Source: Rhodococcus triatomae BKS 15-14 (GTDB lineage Bacteria > Actinomycetota > Actinomycetes > Mycobacteriales > Mycobacteriaceae). Taken from it: a stretch of DNA of 64,000 nucleotides. Shown here piece by piece: positions 24,800 through 33,683 of the stretch. Position 1 is the first letter of the stretch. Every line of letters begins with the position of its first letter. The position numbers and the translations under genes were made by a program. Location: contig AODO01000020.1 of assembly GCA_000341795.1 (NCBI GenBank), forward strand, positions 1 through 64,000. Reading direction: 5' to 3'. The notes under the pieces are model-generated. The model did no database searches and was not told the origin of the DNA. It saw nothing but the letters and a program-made list of their open reading frames with translations.

Positions 24800-25849
24800 T
24801 CAGGCGGCCGGGGCGGCTCCGCGCTCCGGGACGGCCGATCGCAGCGCCGGGGCGACCTCCGCCTGGAACAGTTCCAGGCTCGCCCGCTGCTCCGCCGTCG
24901 ACAGTCCGCCACGGTCGGCGGTCAGGTGCACGACCTCGTGGCCGAGTCGTTCGTGATAGCGCAGGACCTTGTCCACAACCTGCTGTGGACTGCCGATCAA
25001 CGCGGAACTGCGGTCGACGAAATCCTCGATCGTCTCGAACACCACCGGGAGCCCGGTGTCGCGGGCGAAGGCAAGCCGCTGCTCGAACAGTGGCCGATAG
25101 CGCTCGACCGCCTCCTGCGACGTGCGGGCGACGTACAGCCCGGCGGTGCCCGCACCGACCCGGGCCTCCGCCGGATCGTGCCCGTACGCCTGCCAGCGCT
25201 CCCGGTAGTGGTCGATCAGGTCGGCGTACGGTTCGATGGGATTGGTGACGTTGGCCGAGAACACCGGATCGCCGTATCGCGCAGCCAGATCGACCGATTC
25301 GCGACTGGTGGCGCTGCCGTGCCAGATCGTCAGCCGAGGCTGCAACGGCCTCGGCACCGTCACCGCGTCCGTCAGTGGCGGACGGAACGCGGCGTTCCAG
25401 GTGACCGTCTCGTTCTCCCACAGTGCGCGGAACAGTTCGTACCCTTCGCGATTGCGCTCCCACTGGTCGTCCGGTGTCACGTGAAACAAGTCCGCCTGGG
25501 CGGTGCCGTTGCCCTTCCCGATCATCAGCTGAAGGCGGCCGCCCGACAGATTGTCGAGGGTCGAGTAGTCCTCGAACGCCCGCACCGGGTCGAGCAGGCT
25601 CAGGGTCGTGACGCCCGTCCACAGTTCCAGCGTCGTCGTTCGGGCCGCGATGTTGCTGAGCACGACCGGTGGAGCCGACGCCAGGAACGGCCGCTCGTGC
25701 CGCTCCCCCACCGCGAAACCCTCGAAGCCCAGTTGCTCCGCGAGGACGGCGGTGTCGACCACTTCCCGCAGGCGCGTCGCGGGGTCGGGCAACTCGCCCG
25801 AGACCGGGTCGGGCTGGTGGGTGATGAGGCTCAGGAGCAGGAACTTCAC
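24800..25849 (-). CDS. Luciferase-like FMN-dependent monooxygenase
   Basis: A 349-residue LLM enzyme of a different subgroup from the paired genes: MKFLLLSLITHQPDP, GFAVGERHERPFLASAPP, LDNLSGGRLQLMIGKGNG and IWHGSATSRESVDLAARYGDP. Members are putative two-component FMN monooxygenases (CE1758/KPN_01858-like). The GTG at 25849 overlaps the GNAT stop (GTGA), so it is in the operon led by S-box 3. Its place next to an amine oxidase and an amino-acid-type importer hints at a sulfur-containing amino compound; this is inferred. Confidence 0.82.
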   Translation of the reverse strand: MKFLLLSLITHQPDPVSGELPDPATRLREVVDTAVLAEQLGFEGFAVGERHERPFLASAPPVVLSNIAARTTTLELWTGVTTLSLLDPVRAFEDYSTLDNLSGGRLQLMIGKGNGTAQADLFHVTPDDQWERNREGYELFRALWENETVTWNAAFRPPLTDAVTVPRPLQPRLTIWHGSATSRESVDLAARYGDPVFSANVTNPIEPYADLIDHYRERWQAYGHDPAEARVGAGTAGLYVARTSQEAVERYRPLFEQRLAFARDTGLPVVFETIEDFVDRSSALIGSPQQVVDKVLRYHERLGHEVVHLTADRGGLSTAEQRASLELFQAEVAPALRSAVPERGAAPAA

Positions 25850-26355
25850 GCGGAGTGCGCCTTTCGGGTCAGATGCTTCTCGAACGGATGTGGTCCGATC
25901 TCCTCGGACGGCCGCGTCGGGTCGAACAGGGCCGTGTAACCGGCGGCCAGATAGAGCGCAACGGCCTCGGGTTGCCGCCAGCCCGTGGTCAGGAAGATGC
26001 GGCTGTATCCACGGGCCGCTGCCTCCGCTTCGAGCTCCGCCAGCACCAGCCGGCCGAGACCTCGGCGTCGGTGATCCCTGGAGGTCCAGATCCGCTTCAG
26101 CTCGGCAGTCGTCTCGTCGTACCGACGGAATGCGCCACCCGCCACCGGCGTCCCGCGGTCCACCAGGATCAGCAACGCCCCGTCCGGCGGGGCGAACTCG
26201 GCACCGGGGTGGGTCGTCAACGCGTCGAACTGCTCCTCGAAGGGGCGTTCGTAGCGCGTGCTGTACTCGTGCGCCAGTTCCGCGAGGAGCGGCGCGGCGA
26301 GCGGGTCGTCCTGCGTCACCGTCCGCACCTCCAGGCTCCGCGATCCGGGCGTCAT
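25846..26355 (-). CDS. GNAT family N-acetyltransferase
   Basis: A 169-residue cytoplasmic protein with the acetyl-CoA binding motif RRRGLGRLVLAELEAEAAARG (about 105-125) and the C-terminal YLAAGYTALF block. GNATs transfer an acetyl group from acetyl-CoA to an amine. It overlaps both neighbours by four bases (ATGA at 26352-26355 and GTGA at 25846-25849). It may acetylate an amine substrate or product of the adjacent oxidase and monooxygenase, by analogy with other sulfur-amino-acid scavenging operons. The substrate cannot be read from sequence. Confidence 0.83.
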   Translation of the reverse strand: MTPGSRSLEVRTVTQDDPLAAPLLAELAHEYSTRYERPFEEQFDALTTHPGAEFAPPDGALLILVDRGTPVAGGAFRRYDETTAELKRIWTSRDHRRRGLGRLVLAELEAEAAARGYSRIFLTTGWRQPEAVALYLAAGYTALFDPTRPSEEIGPHPFEKHLTRKAHSA

Positions 26356-27482
26356 GCGACCACCGCCTGCCGAGGTCCGAACCGGAACGCCCGGGGTGTC
26401 CTGACATCGCCTGCCACCAGGCCGGCAACGAGTTCGCCGACCGCAGGTGCGAACTTGAATCCGTGTCCGGAGAATCCCGCGGCGACGGTGACGTCACCCA
26501 GTCGGTCGACCACGAAACGGCTGTCCGGGGTGGTGGTGTACAGGCAACTGTCGGGCGCCGCGGACGACGCGTCGACTCCGGGCAACCACACCGCGGCGTA
26601 GTCGACCAGACGCTGCACGCCGTCCGGATCGGGCCGGAAGTCGCGGGCGTCGGGGTGCACCTCGGGTCCCGTCCCGTGCTCGCCGATCTTGACACCGGAC
26701 GCCGAGCCGAGCCCGTAGATCCCTGTGGTGGTGAGTTCGGATCCGGGATGGTGGACGAAACTCGGCCACGTCGCGTCGGTCACGGGCACGAAGTGGGCCG
26801 GTTGCTCCTGGGTGGTGCGCAGCGGCGGCAGCACGGGCGCCGGCCGAATGTTCGTATTCGCGAGCAACGTCCGCGTCCACGCGCCCGCGGCGAGCACCGC
26901 GTGCCCGGCCCGGATCACACCGGTGTCGGTGACCACCTCGACTCCGGATGCCGCGCCGTGGATCTCGCGGACCGCGACCCGGTGCCGAACCTCCGCACCG
27001 GCTCGCCGAGCCGCGTCCTGCAGGGCCTGCACCGAGAGATCGGCGTGGAGGCGGCCCGCCGCCGGGTGGTGCAGGACGGCGGTGTCGAATCGCATTCCGG
27101 TCCAGCGCTTCTCCGCGTCCTTCGGATCGAGCACCTCGTGCGCGATGCCGAGCGAGGCGAGGGTCTCCGCCCGGCTCAGCACGCAGCCGGGGTGACCGTG
27201 GTCGACTGCGCCGGTCAGGGTGAGCACCCGGGTGCCGGTGATCTCCTCCAGGGTCCGCCACAGCGGGAAGGCCCGACCGGCGAGCGTGGTGTGGAATCCG
27301 TCCTCGTACGCCTGGCGGTAGATCCGGGACGTGCCGTGCGAGGCGCCGCGCGCGTGACCCGGTTCGAACTGTTCCAGCAGCACCACCGACCGGCCACGGG
27401 CCGCCGATCGCCAGGCCGCGGCAGACCCGATCACACCGCCCCCGACGACCACGACGTCGACCCGGCCGTCCACCACACCCAT
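26352..27482 (-). CDS. FAD-dependent amine oxidase, monomeric sarcosine oxidase / N-methyltryptophan oxidase-like
   Basis: A 376-residue flavoprotein. The N-terminal dinucleotide motif is VVVVGGGVIGSAAAW, with EQFEPGHARGASHGTSRI typical of SoxA/SolA. SCLYTTTPDSRFVVDR near residue 312 holds the Cys that carries covalent FAD in monomeric sarcosine oxidase, and GFSGHGFKFAP the conserved Lys. It would oxidise a secondary or methylated amine, producing aldehyde and H2O2. It starts four bases after the stop of the solute-binding gene and overlaps the GNAT gene, placing it inside the SAM-regulated operon. Confidence 0.87.
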   Translation of the reverse strand: MGVVDGRVDVVVVGGGVIGSAAAWRSAARGRSVVLLEQFEPGHARGASHGTSRIYRQAYEDGFHTTLAGRAFPLWRTLEEITGTRVLTLTGAVDHGHPGCVLSRAETLASLGIAHEVLDPKDAEKRWTGMRFDTAVLHHPAAGRLHADLSVQALQDAARRAGAEVRHRVAVREIHGAASGVEVVTDTGVIRAGHAVLAAGAWTRTLLANTNIRPAPVLPPLRTTQEQPAHFVPVTDATWPSFVHHPGSELTTTGIYGLGSASGVKIGEHGTGPEVHPDARDFRPDPDGVQRLVDYAAVWLPGVDASSAAPDSCLYTTTPDSRFVVDRLGDVTVAAGFSGHGFKFAPAVGELVAGLVAGDVRTPRAFRFGPRQAVVA

Positions 27483-27486
27483 GTCG

Positions 27487-28455
27487 CTACTGCTTCTTCG
27501 GCAAGCCGGGCGGGTTGATCTCGGACGCGTCGAGCGCTTCGCTCGTGATTCCCCACCGTTCCAGCACCTCCGTGTACGTGCCGTTCTCGATCAGGTGGTT
27601 CAGTGCCGCGTGAATCGCGCCGATCAGCCCGTTGTCCTTCTTGGTCAGCACCGCGATCTCCCCCTGCAGATCCAGGCCAGCACCGGAGAACGTCCCGACG
27701 ACCTCGGTTTCGCCGGTCTGCAGGGCGTGGAACGAGGACGACGGGTTCGGGCCGACGTAGGCGTCGATCCGGCCGGAGCCGAGGGCCAGGTAGTAGTCGG
27801 TGGCCTGCTGGTAGTACAGGATCTCCGCGGGCTCCAGTCCGGCTGCGACGTTCTGCTCGTTCCACTCGACCAGCAGCGCCTCCTGGTTCGTGCCGGATCC
27901 GACGCCGAGCGTGAGGCCCGCGATGTCCTTCGGCCCCGAGAAGGTGATGTCGCTGCCCTTCTTCACCTCGACGGCCAGACTGTCGAGCCGGTAGGTGGCG
28001 AAGTCGTACTTCTCCTTGCGCTCCTCGGTGACGGTGACGTTCGAGATGAACGTGTCGGCTTCACCCGAGTCGATGCGCACGAAATTCTGCGCCCAGTCGG
28101 CCGCCGTCAGCTCGATGTCGAGTCCGAGGACGTCACCGACGAGATACGCGATGTCGGTCTCGGAACCGATGATCGTCTTGTCGTCGTCGGCATAGAAGCG
28201 CAGCGGCGGGGCCGTACCGGCACTCCCCGTGACGACGAGCGTGCCCCGATCCCGGATGGCCTGCGGCACCTTCGCCGCGATCTCCGGAACCTCGTCGGTG
28301 GTGATGCGGTTCTGCTCGGGCGTCAGGTTGTAACCGGCCGCGGTCGCGGCGTCGGGCTCGGCGGCCTCACTCGAACTGCACCCGGCCCCCGCCAGCAGGG
28401 CGACGGCGGTCAGAGCCGAGGCGAACAGCCTCGTGCGGCGGATGGTGGCGGACAT
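27487..28455 (-). CDS. ABC transporter solute-binding lipoprotein, family 3 (polar amino acid type)
   Basis: A 322-residue lipoprotein with lipobox LLAGAGC (Cys about 26) after an Arg-rich signal peptide. The mature domain has the family 3 features PPLRFYADDDKTIIGSETDI, ISNVTVTEERKEKYDFA and ALGSGRIDAYVG. The ATG at 28455 was chosen over an ATG six codons upstream because GGAAGGAA lies just before it. It would bind a polar amino acid or a close analogue for the permease and ATPase encoded upstream. With an S-box leader, a sulfur-bearing amino compound is a reasonable guess. Confidence 0.88.
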   Translation of the reverse strand: MSATIRRTRLFASALTAVALLAGAGCSSSEAAEPDAATAAGYNLTPEQNRITTDEVPEIAAKVPQAIRDRGTLVVTGSAGTAPPLRFYADDDKTIIGSETDIAYLVGDVLGLDIELTAADWAQNFVRIDSGEADTFISNVTVTEERKEKYDFATYRLDSLAVEVKKGSDITFSGPKDIAGLTLGVGSGTNQEALLVEWNEQNVAAGLEPAEILYYQQATDYYLALGSGRIDAYVGPNPSSSFHALQTGETEVVGTFSGAGLDLQGEIAVLTKKDNGLIGAIHAALNHLIENGTYTEVLERWGITSEALDASEINPPGLPKKQ

Positions 28456-28493
28456 CGTTTCCTTCCAGGGCATTCACGGGGGCTGTCGGGATG

Positions 28494-29276
28494 TCAGAGC
28501 ACGCGCGACGAAAAGGCGCGGGTGCGGTCGTGCACGGGGTGGTCGAGCACCTGACGGGGTGGACCCTGCTCGACGATCACGCCGTCGTCCATGAAGACGA
28601 CCGTGTCGGCGACCTCACGGGCGAACCCGATCTCGTGAGTGACGATGACGAGTGTCGAACCCGCGGCGGCGAGGTCGCGGATGACGTCGAGGACCTCGCC
28701 CACGAGTTCCGGGTCGAGCGCGGAGGTGGGTTCGTCGAACAGGACGACCTTCGGACGGAGGGCGAGCGCGCGGGCGATGGCCACCCGTTGCTGTTGCCCA
28801 CCCGAGAGCTGCTTCGGGTAGCTGTCCGCCTTGTCGGCAACACCCACCCGCTCCAGCAGTTGCCCGGCCTCCGCGATCACCTCGACACGGTCCCGGCGTT
28901 GAGCGGAAATCGGTGCTTCCGTGACGTTCTCGAGCACGGTGAGGTGGGGGAACAGGTTGAAGTTCTGGAACACGAAACCGATCTGCGACCGCTGCCGCAG
29001 GATCTCCCGGTCCCGCAGTTCGCGCAGCACGTTTCCGCGACGCCGGTACCCGACGAGTTCGCCGTCGATGTGGACGGTGCCGCGGTCCACCTTCTCCAGA
29101 TGGTTCAGGGTGCGCAGCAAGGTCGACTTGCCGGAACCGGAGGGCCCGAGGATCACCGTGACCTCTCCTTGGCGAACGGTGAGGTCGACACCCTTGAGAA
29201 CCTCGAGCGACCCGAACGACTTGTGCACCCCGCGCACGTCGACGGCATGCACTGCGCGATTCCCCGTGGCCGTCAT
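28494..29276 (-). CDS. ABC transporter ATP-binding protein, polar amino acid type (GlnQ-like)
   Basis: A 260-residue ABC ATPase with Walker [10 protein letters not shown] (about 44-52), Q-loop [11 protein letters not shown], signature [15 protein letters not shown] and Walker [15 protein letters not shown]. An insert [19 protein letters not shown] before the Q-loop is unusual in length for GlnQ. It powers the importer with the permease at 29273, whose stop it overlaps (ATGA). It is the second gene of the S-box 3 operon. Confidence 0.92.
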   Translation of the reverse strand: MTATGNRAVHAVDVRGVHKSFGSLEVLKGVDLTVRQGEVTVILGPSGSGKSTLLRTLNHLEKVDRGTVHIDGELVGYRRRGNVLRELRDREILRQRSQIGFVFQNFNLFPHLTVLENVTEAPISAQRRDRVEVIAEAGQLLERVGVADKADSYPKQLSGGQQQRVAIARALALRPKVVLFDEPTSALDPELVGEVLDVIRDLAAAGSTLVIVTHEIGFAREVADTVVFMDDGVIVEQGPPRQVLDHPVHDRTRAFSSRVL

Positions 29277-30244
29277 CGCGTCGCTCCCCTCGGTGCGCCC
29301 CGGCCCGTGTCGCGGATCTCGCGATACTTCGCGACCACCTTCTGCCACGGTGTGAGGGGCAGGGCGCGGGCCGAGCCGCGGGCGTAGTGCCGCTCGATGT
29401 AGTACTGCGCGACGGACAGCAGCGTGGTCAGGACGATGTACCAGACTGTCGCGACCATCAGCAGAGGCACCACGCGACCGTTGCGGCCGAAGATCACCTG
29501 CACCTGGTAGAAGAGTTCGGCGATCGCCATCGTCGACACGATCGAGGTTCCCTTGAACAGGCTGATCACCTCGTTGGCCGCGTTCGGAAGGATCGAGCGC
29601 ATCGCCTGGGGCAGGACGATCTTCACGAACTGACGTGTCCTGGGGATGCCGAGCGCGTTGGCCGCCTCGATCTGCCCGTGGTCCACCGAGATGATCCCGG
29701 CGCGAACGATCTCCGCCGAGTACGCGGCCTGATGCAGGGCGAGGCCCACCACCGCGGCGGTGAATCCGGAGATCACGCCCGTGACGTCGAACTCGACGAA
29801 GCCGGGTCCGAACGGGATTCCCAACGTCAACGTCTGGTACAGGTAGGCGATGTTGAACCAGAACAGCAGCTGCACGATCAGCGGAATGGACCGGAACGCC
29901 CACACATAGGTCCACGAGATCACTTGCAGCACAGGGTTATTCGATAGCCGCGCCACCGCCAGCAGGATGCCGAGACCGAACCCGAGGACGGTTCCCCACA
30001 GCGTGAGCTCGATCGTCGTCCACAGCGCCGCGAGCACGGACGGCGCGGTGAAGTACTGCGCGAACGTCGCCCAGTCCCACCCGGGGTTGGTGACCAGTCC
30101 GTGCAGGAACTGCGCGACCAGCACCAGCGCGGAGATCGCGACCACCCAGCGCCACGGATGCCGGGTGGGGACGACCCGCAGGTCGTCGTCGGTGGCGGGG
30201 ACGTCCACCGGCGGCGGTGCACTGGCGGCAGGCGCACTCACCAC
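29273..30244 (-). CDS. ABC transporter permease, polar amino acid type (HisM/GlnP family)
   Basis: A 323-residue permease with an N-terminal Ala/Pro-rich tail, a first helix (about 31-49) and the HisM/GlnP core from about 68. The EAA loop reads [21 protein letters not shown]. It is 60-80 residues longer than usual because of the first helix and the N-terminal extension. Adjacent in-frame GTG codons at 30244 and 30241 both fit a GAGG four to seven bases upstream. It is the first gene of the operon and lies 74 bases downstream of S-box 3. Confidence 0.88.
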   Translation of the reverse strand: MVSAPAASAPPPVDVPATDDDLRVVPTRHPWRWVVAISALVLVAQFLHGLVTNPGWDWATFAQYFTAPSVLAALWTTIELTLWGTVLGFGLGILLAVARLSNNPVLQVISWTYVWAFRSIPLIVQLLFWFNIAYLYQTLTLGIPFGPGFVEFDVTGVISGFTAAVVGLALHQAAYSAEIVRAGIISVDHGQIEAANALGIPRTRQFVKIVLPQAMRSILPNAANEVISLFKGTSIVSTMAIAELFYQVQVIFGRNGRVVPLLMVATVWYIVLTTLLSVAQYYIERHYARGSARALPLTPWQKVVAKYREIRDTGRGAPRGATR

Positions 30245-30318
30245 GGCACCTCGAAGTCGGTCACGGGCAACCCTTCACGATTCGGGACCGGGCGGCCGTA
30301 GCCACCCGGTCGTGCGTT

Positions 30319-30403
30319 CCATCGATCCCGGCGGTAGCACCCGCACCGTGTGGCGGGGTTGCTGCGACGTCGCTGAGCCGGGTCTCTCGGTCGCTCTCGA
30401 TGG
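30319..30403 (-). promoter_or_regulatory. SAM-I (S-box) riboswitch 3
   Basis: An 85-base minus-strand element with the same core as those at 12998 and 23104: AGAGCGACCGAGAGACCCGG, GCAACC and GGUGCUA. The P1 stem is seven base pairs (CCATCGA/TCGATGG at 30397-30403 and 30319-30325). The base change in P1 relative to the other two copies is compensated on both arms. It precedes the polar-amino-acid-type importer, amine oxidase, GNAT and LLM operon. The rest of this 304-base gap (30404-30548) should hold the promoter; nothing else was recognised there. Confidence 0.86.
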
Positions 30404-30548
30404 TGAACACTCGCGATGAAATGTCCCTCAACCCGGCCGCATGGTCACCTATTGCGTTCGGGGTGATTCGAACTGCACGGCGGCATGTCGCGCCGGAACG
30501 AGCGCACTGGGTGCATGTCGAACTCCGCCCAACCCTGCCCGCCGGAGG

Positions 30549-31889
30549 TCAGCGCAGGCGCAGCGGGCGGCCGGCGACGACGAGGACGACGGACTCGCAC
30601 TCGGCGGCGACGGCGGTGTTGAGCCGGCCGAGCAGATCCCGGAAGCGCCGTCCGGAGGCGGTCGCGGGGACGACGCCGCTGCCGACCTCGTTGCTCACCA
30701 CGACGACGGGGACGCGGGTCCGGCGCAGCGCGGCGACGAACGCGGCGACGTCGGACCGGACGGCGCCCCAGGCGGATTCGTCGGTCCACGCACCCCGCAG
30801 GTCGATTCGCCGGGTGAGCCAGGTGCCGAGGCAGTCGACGAGCAGTGGACCGGTGGCCGTCTGCAGCGCACCGACGAGGTCGTCGGTTTCGACGGTCCGC
30901 CAGGCGCGCGGCCTCGATGCCCGGTGTGCGGCGATGCGCGCGCTCCATTCGGCGTCCCCGCGGTCCGCGGCGCCAGTCGCGACGTAGGTGACGTCGTCGC
31001 GGTCCGCGAGCAGACGCTGGGCGTGCGTCGATTTGCCGGCCCTGGCTCCGCCGAGCACCAGGGTCCGGCGGGGCGCCGGCGCGCGATCCGGCGATGCCCC
31101 GACGGCGACAACCGTTCCGTCCGGAACAACGCGAACCCCCCACGGCCGCAGCCTGTCCGGAAGATCGGGAGGATTGTGGTGACTCAGGTGGACGGCGATC
31201 ACGTCGGTGTCGGCGGTGACCGCCCCGACATCGCGGAGCGCGGCGAGCGCGCGCGGGAAGGTCCTCAGGTCGAGGTGGTCCGGCTCGTGCTCGCCCAGGT
31301 CTCCGAACGTCTCCTCCAGGAAGACCGTGTCGAAGCGGGCGTCCCGGACGGCGGCGAGCATCGCGGTGTCGAGTGGCCCGGTGTCCGTGGCCCACAACAG
31401 CGTCCGCCAGTCGGACGTGATCGCGTAGAGCACGCAGTCGCCGTCGCGGTGGACGCGGTGCGCGGCGGGCAGCACCCGCACGTCGTGCGCCCCGACGCGG
31501 AGCTCGTCGCCGGGAGCGACGGGGATCCAGCGCACCGGATCGTCCGGACCGACCCAGTCCCGGCACAGGTCCAGTGCCTCCGGCGGTCCGATCACGTCCA
31601 ACGGCTGCTCCCGCGCCACCCAGGCCCGCATCAGCAGCGCGAGCGGCCCGACGTGATCGGGATGGGCGTGGGTGAGCAGCAGGTGCCGGACCCGTGACAG
31701 CGAGCGTCCCGCGTGGGCCGCCGCGCGCGGCACCTCCGGTCCGCAGTCCAGCATCAGGACGTCGTCGACGAGGGCTGCGGTCTGCGCGCGCACCTCGCCG
31801 CGTTCCAACAGGATCGAGCACGATTCGCACGTGCAGAACGGGTTCGGCCAGCCGTCGGCGGCACCGGTGCCGAGCAGCACGACCTCCAT
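30549..31889 (-). CDS. cobU: Metallo-beta-lactamase-fold hydrolase fused to adenosylcobinamide kinase/guanylyltransferase (CobU)
   Basis: A 446-residue two-domain protein. Residues 1 to about 262 form an MBL-fold domain with HAHPDH at 74-79, an upstream CTCESC motif and further His ligands at 144, 234, 237 and 238. Residues about 273-446 form CobU: P-loop GGARAGKST (280-288), the HRASRPRAWRTVE block whose His322 is the guanylylation site in this family, and SNEVGSGVVPA. CobU phosphorylates adenosylcobinamide and transfers GMP during cobalamin assembly or salvage. It overlaps the ATPase gene by one base and is the last gene of the metZ/Btu-type run. The role of the MBL half is unknown. Confidence 0.87.
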   Translation of the reverse strand: MEVVLLGTGAADGWPNPFCTCESCSILLERGEVRAQTAALVDDVLMLDCGPEVPRAAAHAGRSLSRVRHLLLTHAHPDHVGPLALLMRAWVAREQPLDVIGPPEALDLCRDWVGPDDPVRWIPVAPGDELRVGAHDVRVLPAAHRVHRDGDCVLYAITSDWRTLLWATDTGPLDTAMLAAVRDARFDTVFLEETFGDLGEHEPDHLDLRTFPRALAALRDVGAVTADTDVIAVHLSHHNPPDLPDRLRPWGVRVVPDGTVVAVGASPDRAPAPRRTLVLGGARAGKSTHAQRLLADRDDVTYVATGAADRGDAEWSARIAAHRASRPRAWRTVETDDLVGALQTATGPLLVDCLGTWLTRRIDLRGAWTDESAWGAVRSDVAAFVAALRRTRVPVVVVSNEVGSGVVPATASGRRFRDLLGRLNTAVAAECESVVLVVAGRPLRLR

Positions 31890-32662
31890 CAGTGCGGCCC
31901 ACCCGCGAGAGGCAGCACGACCGGGCCACCGGGTCGGTCGAGGACTTCGACGCGGGCACCGTAGACCTCTGCGATCCGGTCCGCCGTCAACACCGCCTCG
32001 GGCGTTCCGTCGGCGACGACCACGCCGCCGTCGAGCATCACGATCCGCCGCCCGTACTGGCCCGCCAGGGTCAGGTCGTGCATCGCCGCGACGACCGTCA
32101 GCCCGTCCTGCACCCGCAGCGACTGCACCAGATCGAGCACCTGCTGCTGATGTCCGATGTCGAGGGCACTGGTCGGCTCGTCGAGGAGCAACACCCGGGG
32201 TTGTTGTGCCAGGGCACGCGCCAGCACGACCCGCTGCAGCTCACCACCCGAGAGCGCGGTCGCGGGCCGGGACACCAACGCACCCAGACCGAGCCGCTCG
32301 ACGAGGCCGTCGACGACCGTCCTGTCGTCGGTCGTCTCGGTGCCGAATCGGGGCAGATGCGGGGTGCGGCCCAGGGTGACGAGGTCGCGCACCGTGACGC
32401 CGTCGGGAACGACGGGCCGCTGCGGCATCAGCGCGACCGTCCGCGACATCAGCCGCCGCGAGGTGCGCCCGGGTTCGTGTCCGCCGACCCGGATCTCGCC
32501 GGAGGCGGGGATCAACCCGGACAGGGCGTGCAGCAACGTCGTCTTGCCCGCGCCGTTGGGTCCGACGACGGCGAGCCATTCGCCGTCGTCGACGTCCAGG
32601 TCCACTCCGTCCAGCACACGGACCGGTCCACGGTCGACGCGCAGACCCCGGCAGGAGATCAT
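31889..32662 (-). CDS. ABC transporter ATP-binding protein, B12/iron-chelate type (BtuD/FecE-like)
   Basis: A 257-residue ATPase with Walker A GPNGAGKTT (about 34-42), signature LSGGELQRVVLARAL and Walker [19 protein letters not shown], the last typical of the cobalamin/siderophore group. It works with the FecCD-type permease encoded immediately upstream (four-base overlap at 32659-32662). The neighbouring CobU favours a corrinoid substrate over a siderophore; this is inferred from context. Confidence 0.9.
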   Translation of the reverse strand: MISCRGLRVDRGPVRVLDGVDLDVDDGEWLAVVGPNGAGKTTLLHALSGLIPASGEIRVGGHEPGRTSRRLMSRTVALMPQRPVVPDGVTVRDLVTLGRTPHLPRFGTETTDDRTVVDGLVERLGLGALVSRPATALSGGELQRVVLARALAQQPRVLLLDEPTSALDIGHQQQVLDLVQSLRVQDGLTVVAAMHDLTLAGQYGRRIVMLDGGVVVADGTPEAVLTADRIAEVYGARVEVLDRPGGPVVLPLAGGPH

Positions 32663-33681
32663 GCGCTCACCCGACCACGGCGCAGGACGAGGAGGAAGAA
32701 CGGTGCGCCGATGGCGGCCGTGACGACGCCGATCGGCAGCTCCGCCGGGGACATCGCGGTCCGTGCCACGATGTCGGCGAGGACGAGGAACGCGGCACCC
32801 ACCACCAGTGACAGCGGCAGCAGCAGCCGGTGGCCCGGTCCGACGAGGAGCCGAACGGCGTGCGGCACGACGATGCCGACGAATCCGATGAGGCCGCTCA
32901 CCGACACGACGGCGGCGGTGCCGAGGGTGGCGACACCGACGAGGATCAGCCGCACCCGATCGGGGTTGATGCCGAGGCTCCCGGCCTCGACGTCGCCGAC
33001 GGCCATCACGTCGAGTGTGCGGGCGTGCAGCAGGACGACGGCGACGGAGACCACGACGTACGGCAGCACCGTCCGCACGTCCGACCAGCCGTCGGTCGAC
33101 AGCCGCCCGAGCAGCCAGGAGTACACCTGCCGGAGGGTGTCGTCGCTGCGCTGCATGAAGAAGGTCTGGACGGCATTGGCGAAGGCGGCGACGGCGACAC
33201 CGGCGAGGATGATGACGACCTCGGTGCGTCCGCTGCCGACGGTGCGACCGAGCGCGTAGGTCGCGCCGACCGCGAGCAGCCCACCCGCGAACGCGGCGAG
33301 CGGGACGCCCGCGAGCCCGGCGGCCCCGCCGACCGCGATCGCCAGGGTCGCGCCGAGCCCGGCCCCGCTGGACACGCCGAGCAGGTACGGGTCGGCGAGC
33401 GGATTGCGGAACACGCCCTGGTAGGCGGCGCCCGCGACGGCGAGCGTGGCACCGACCAGGACGCCGAGGACGACGCGGGGCATGCGGATGTCCCACAGGA
33501 TCGCCTGCTGCCGTGCCGTCAGCCCGGAGTCGACGGCGACGAACGGCAACCGGTCGAGCACGTCGAGGATCACGCCCGACGGGGTGAGGCCGGCGGGCCC
33601 GACGAGGATGCCGACGAGCATCGCGGCGAGCAGGACGAGGGCCGAACCCGCCAGCACTGTCGCGCGGCGGCGCCGCGTCAT
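32659..33681 (-). CDS. ABC transporter permease, FecCD/BtuC family
   Basis: A 340-residue, highly hydrophobic permease with about ten helices. Family landmarks are MPRVVLGVLVGATLAVAGA, YQGVFRNPLADPYLLGVSSGA and GFVGIVVPHAVRLLVGPGHR. The ATG at 33681 is used here; an in-frame GTG at 33687 would give a four-base GTGA overlap with the binding-protein gene and is equally plausible. It forms the channel of the corrinoid (or chelate) importer. Confidence 0.9.
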   Translation of the reverse strand: MTRRRRATVLAGSALVLLAAMLVGILVGPAGLTPSGVILDVLDRLPFVAVDSGLTARQQAILWDIRMPRVVLGVLVGATLAVAGAAYQGVFRNPLADPYLLGVSSGAGLGATLAIAVGGAAGLAGVPLAAFAGGLLAVGATYALGRTVGSGRTEVVIILAGVAVAAFANAVQTFFMQRSDDTLRQVYSWLLGRLSTDGWSDVRTVLPYVVVSVAVVLLHARTLDVMAVGDVEAGSLGINPDRVRLILVGVATLGTAAVVSVSGLIGFVGIVVPHAVRLLVGPGHRLLLPLSLVVGAAFLVLADIVARTAMSPAELPIGVVTAAIGAPFFLLVLRRGRVSA

Positions 33682-33683
33682 GG

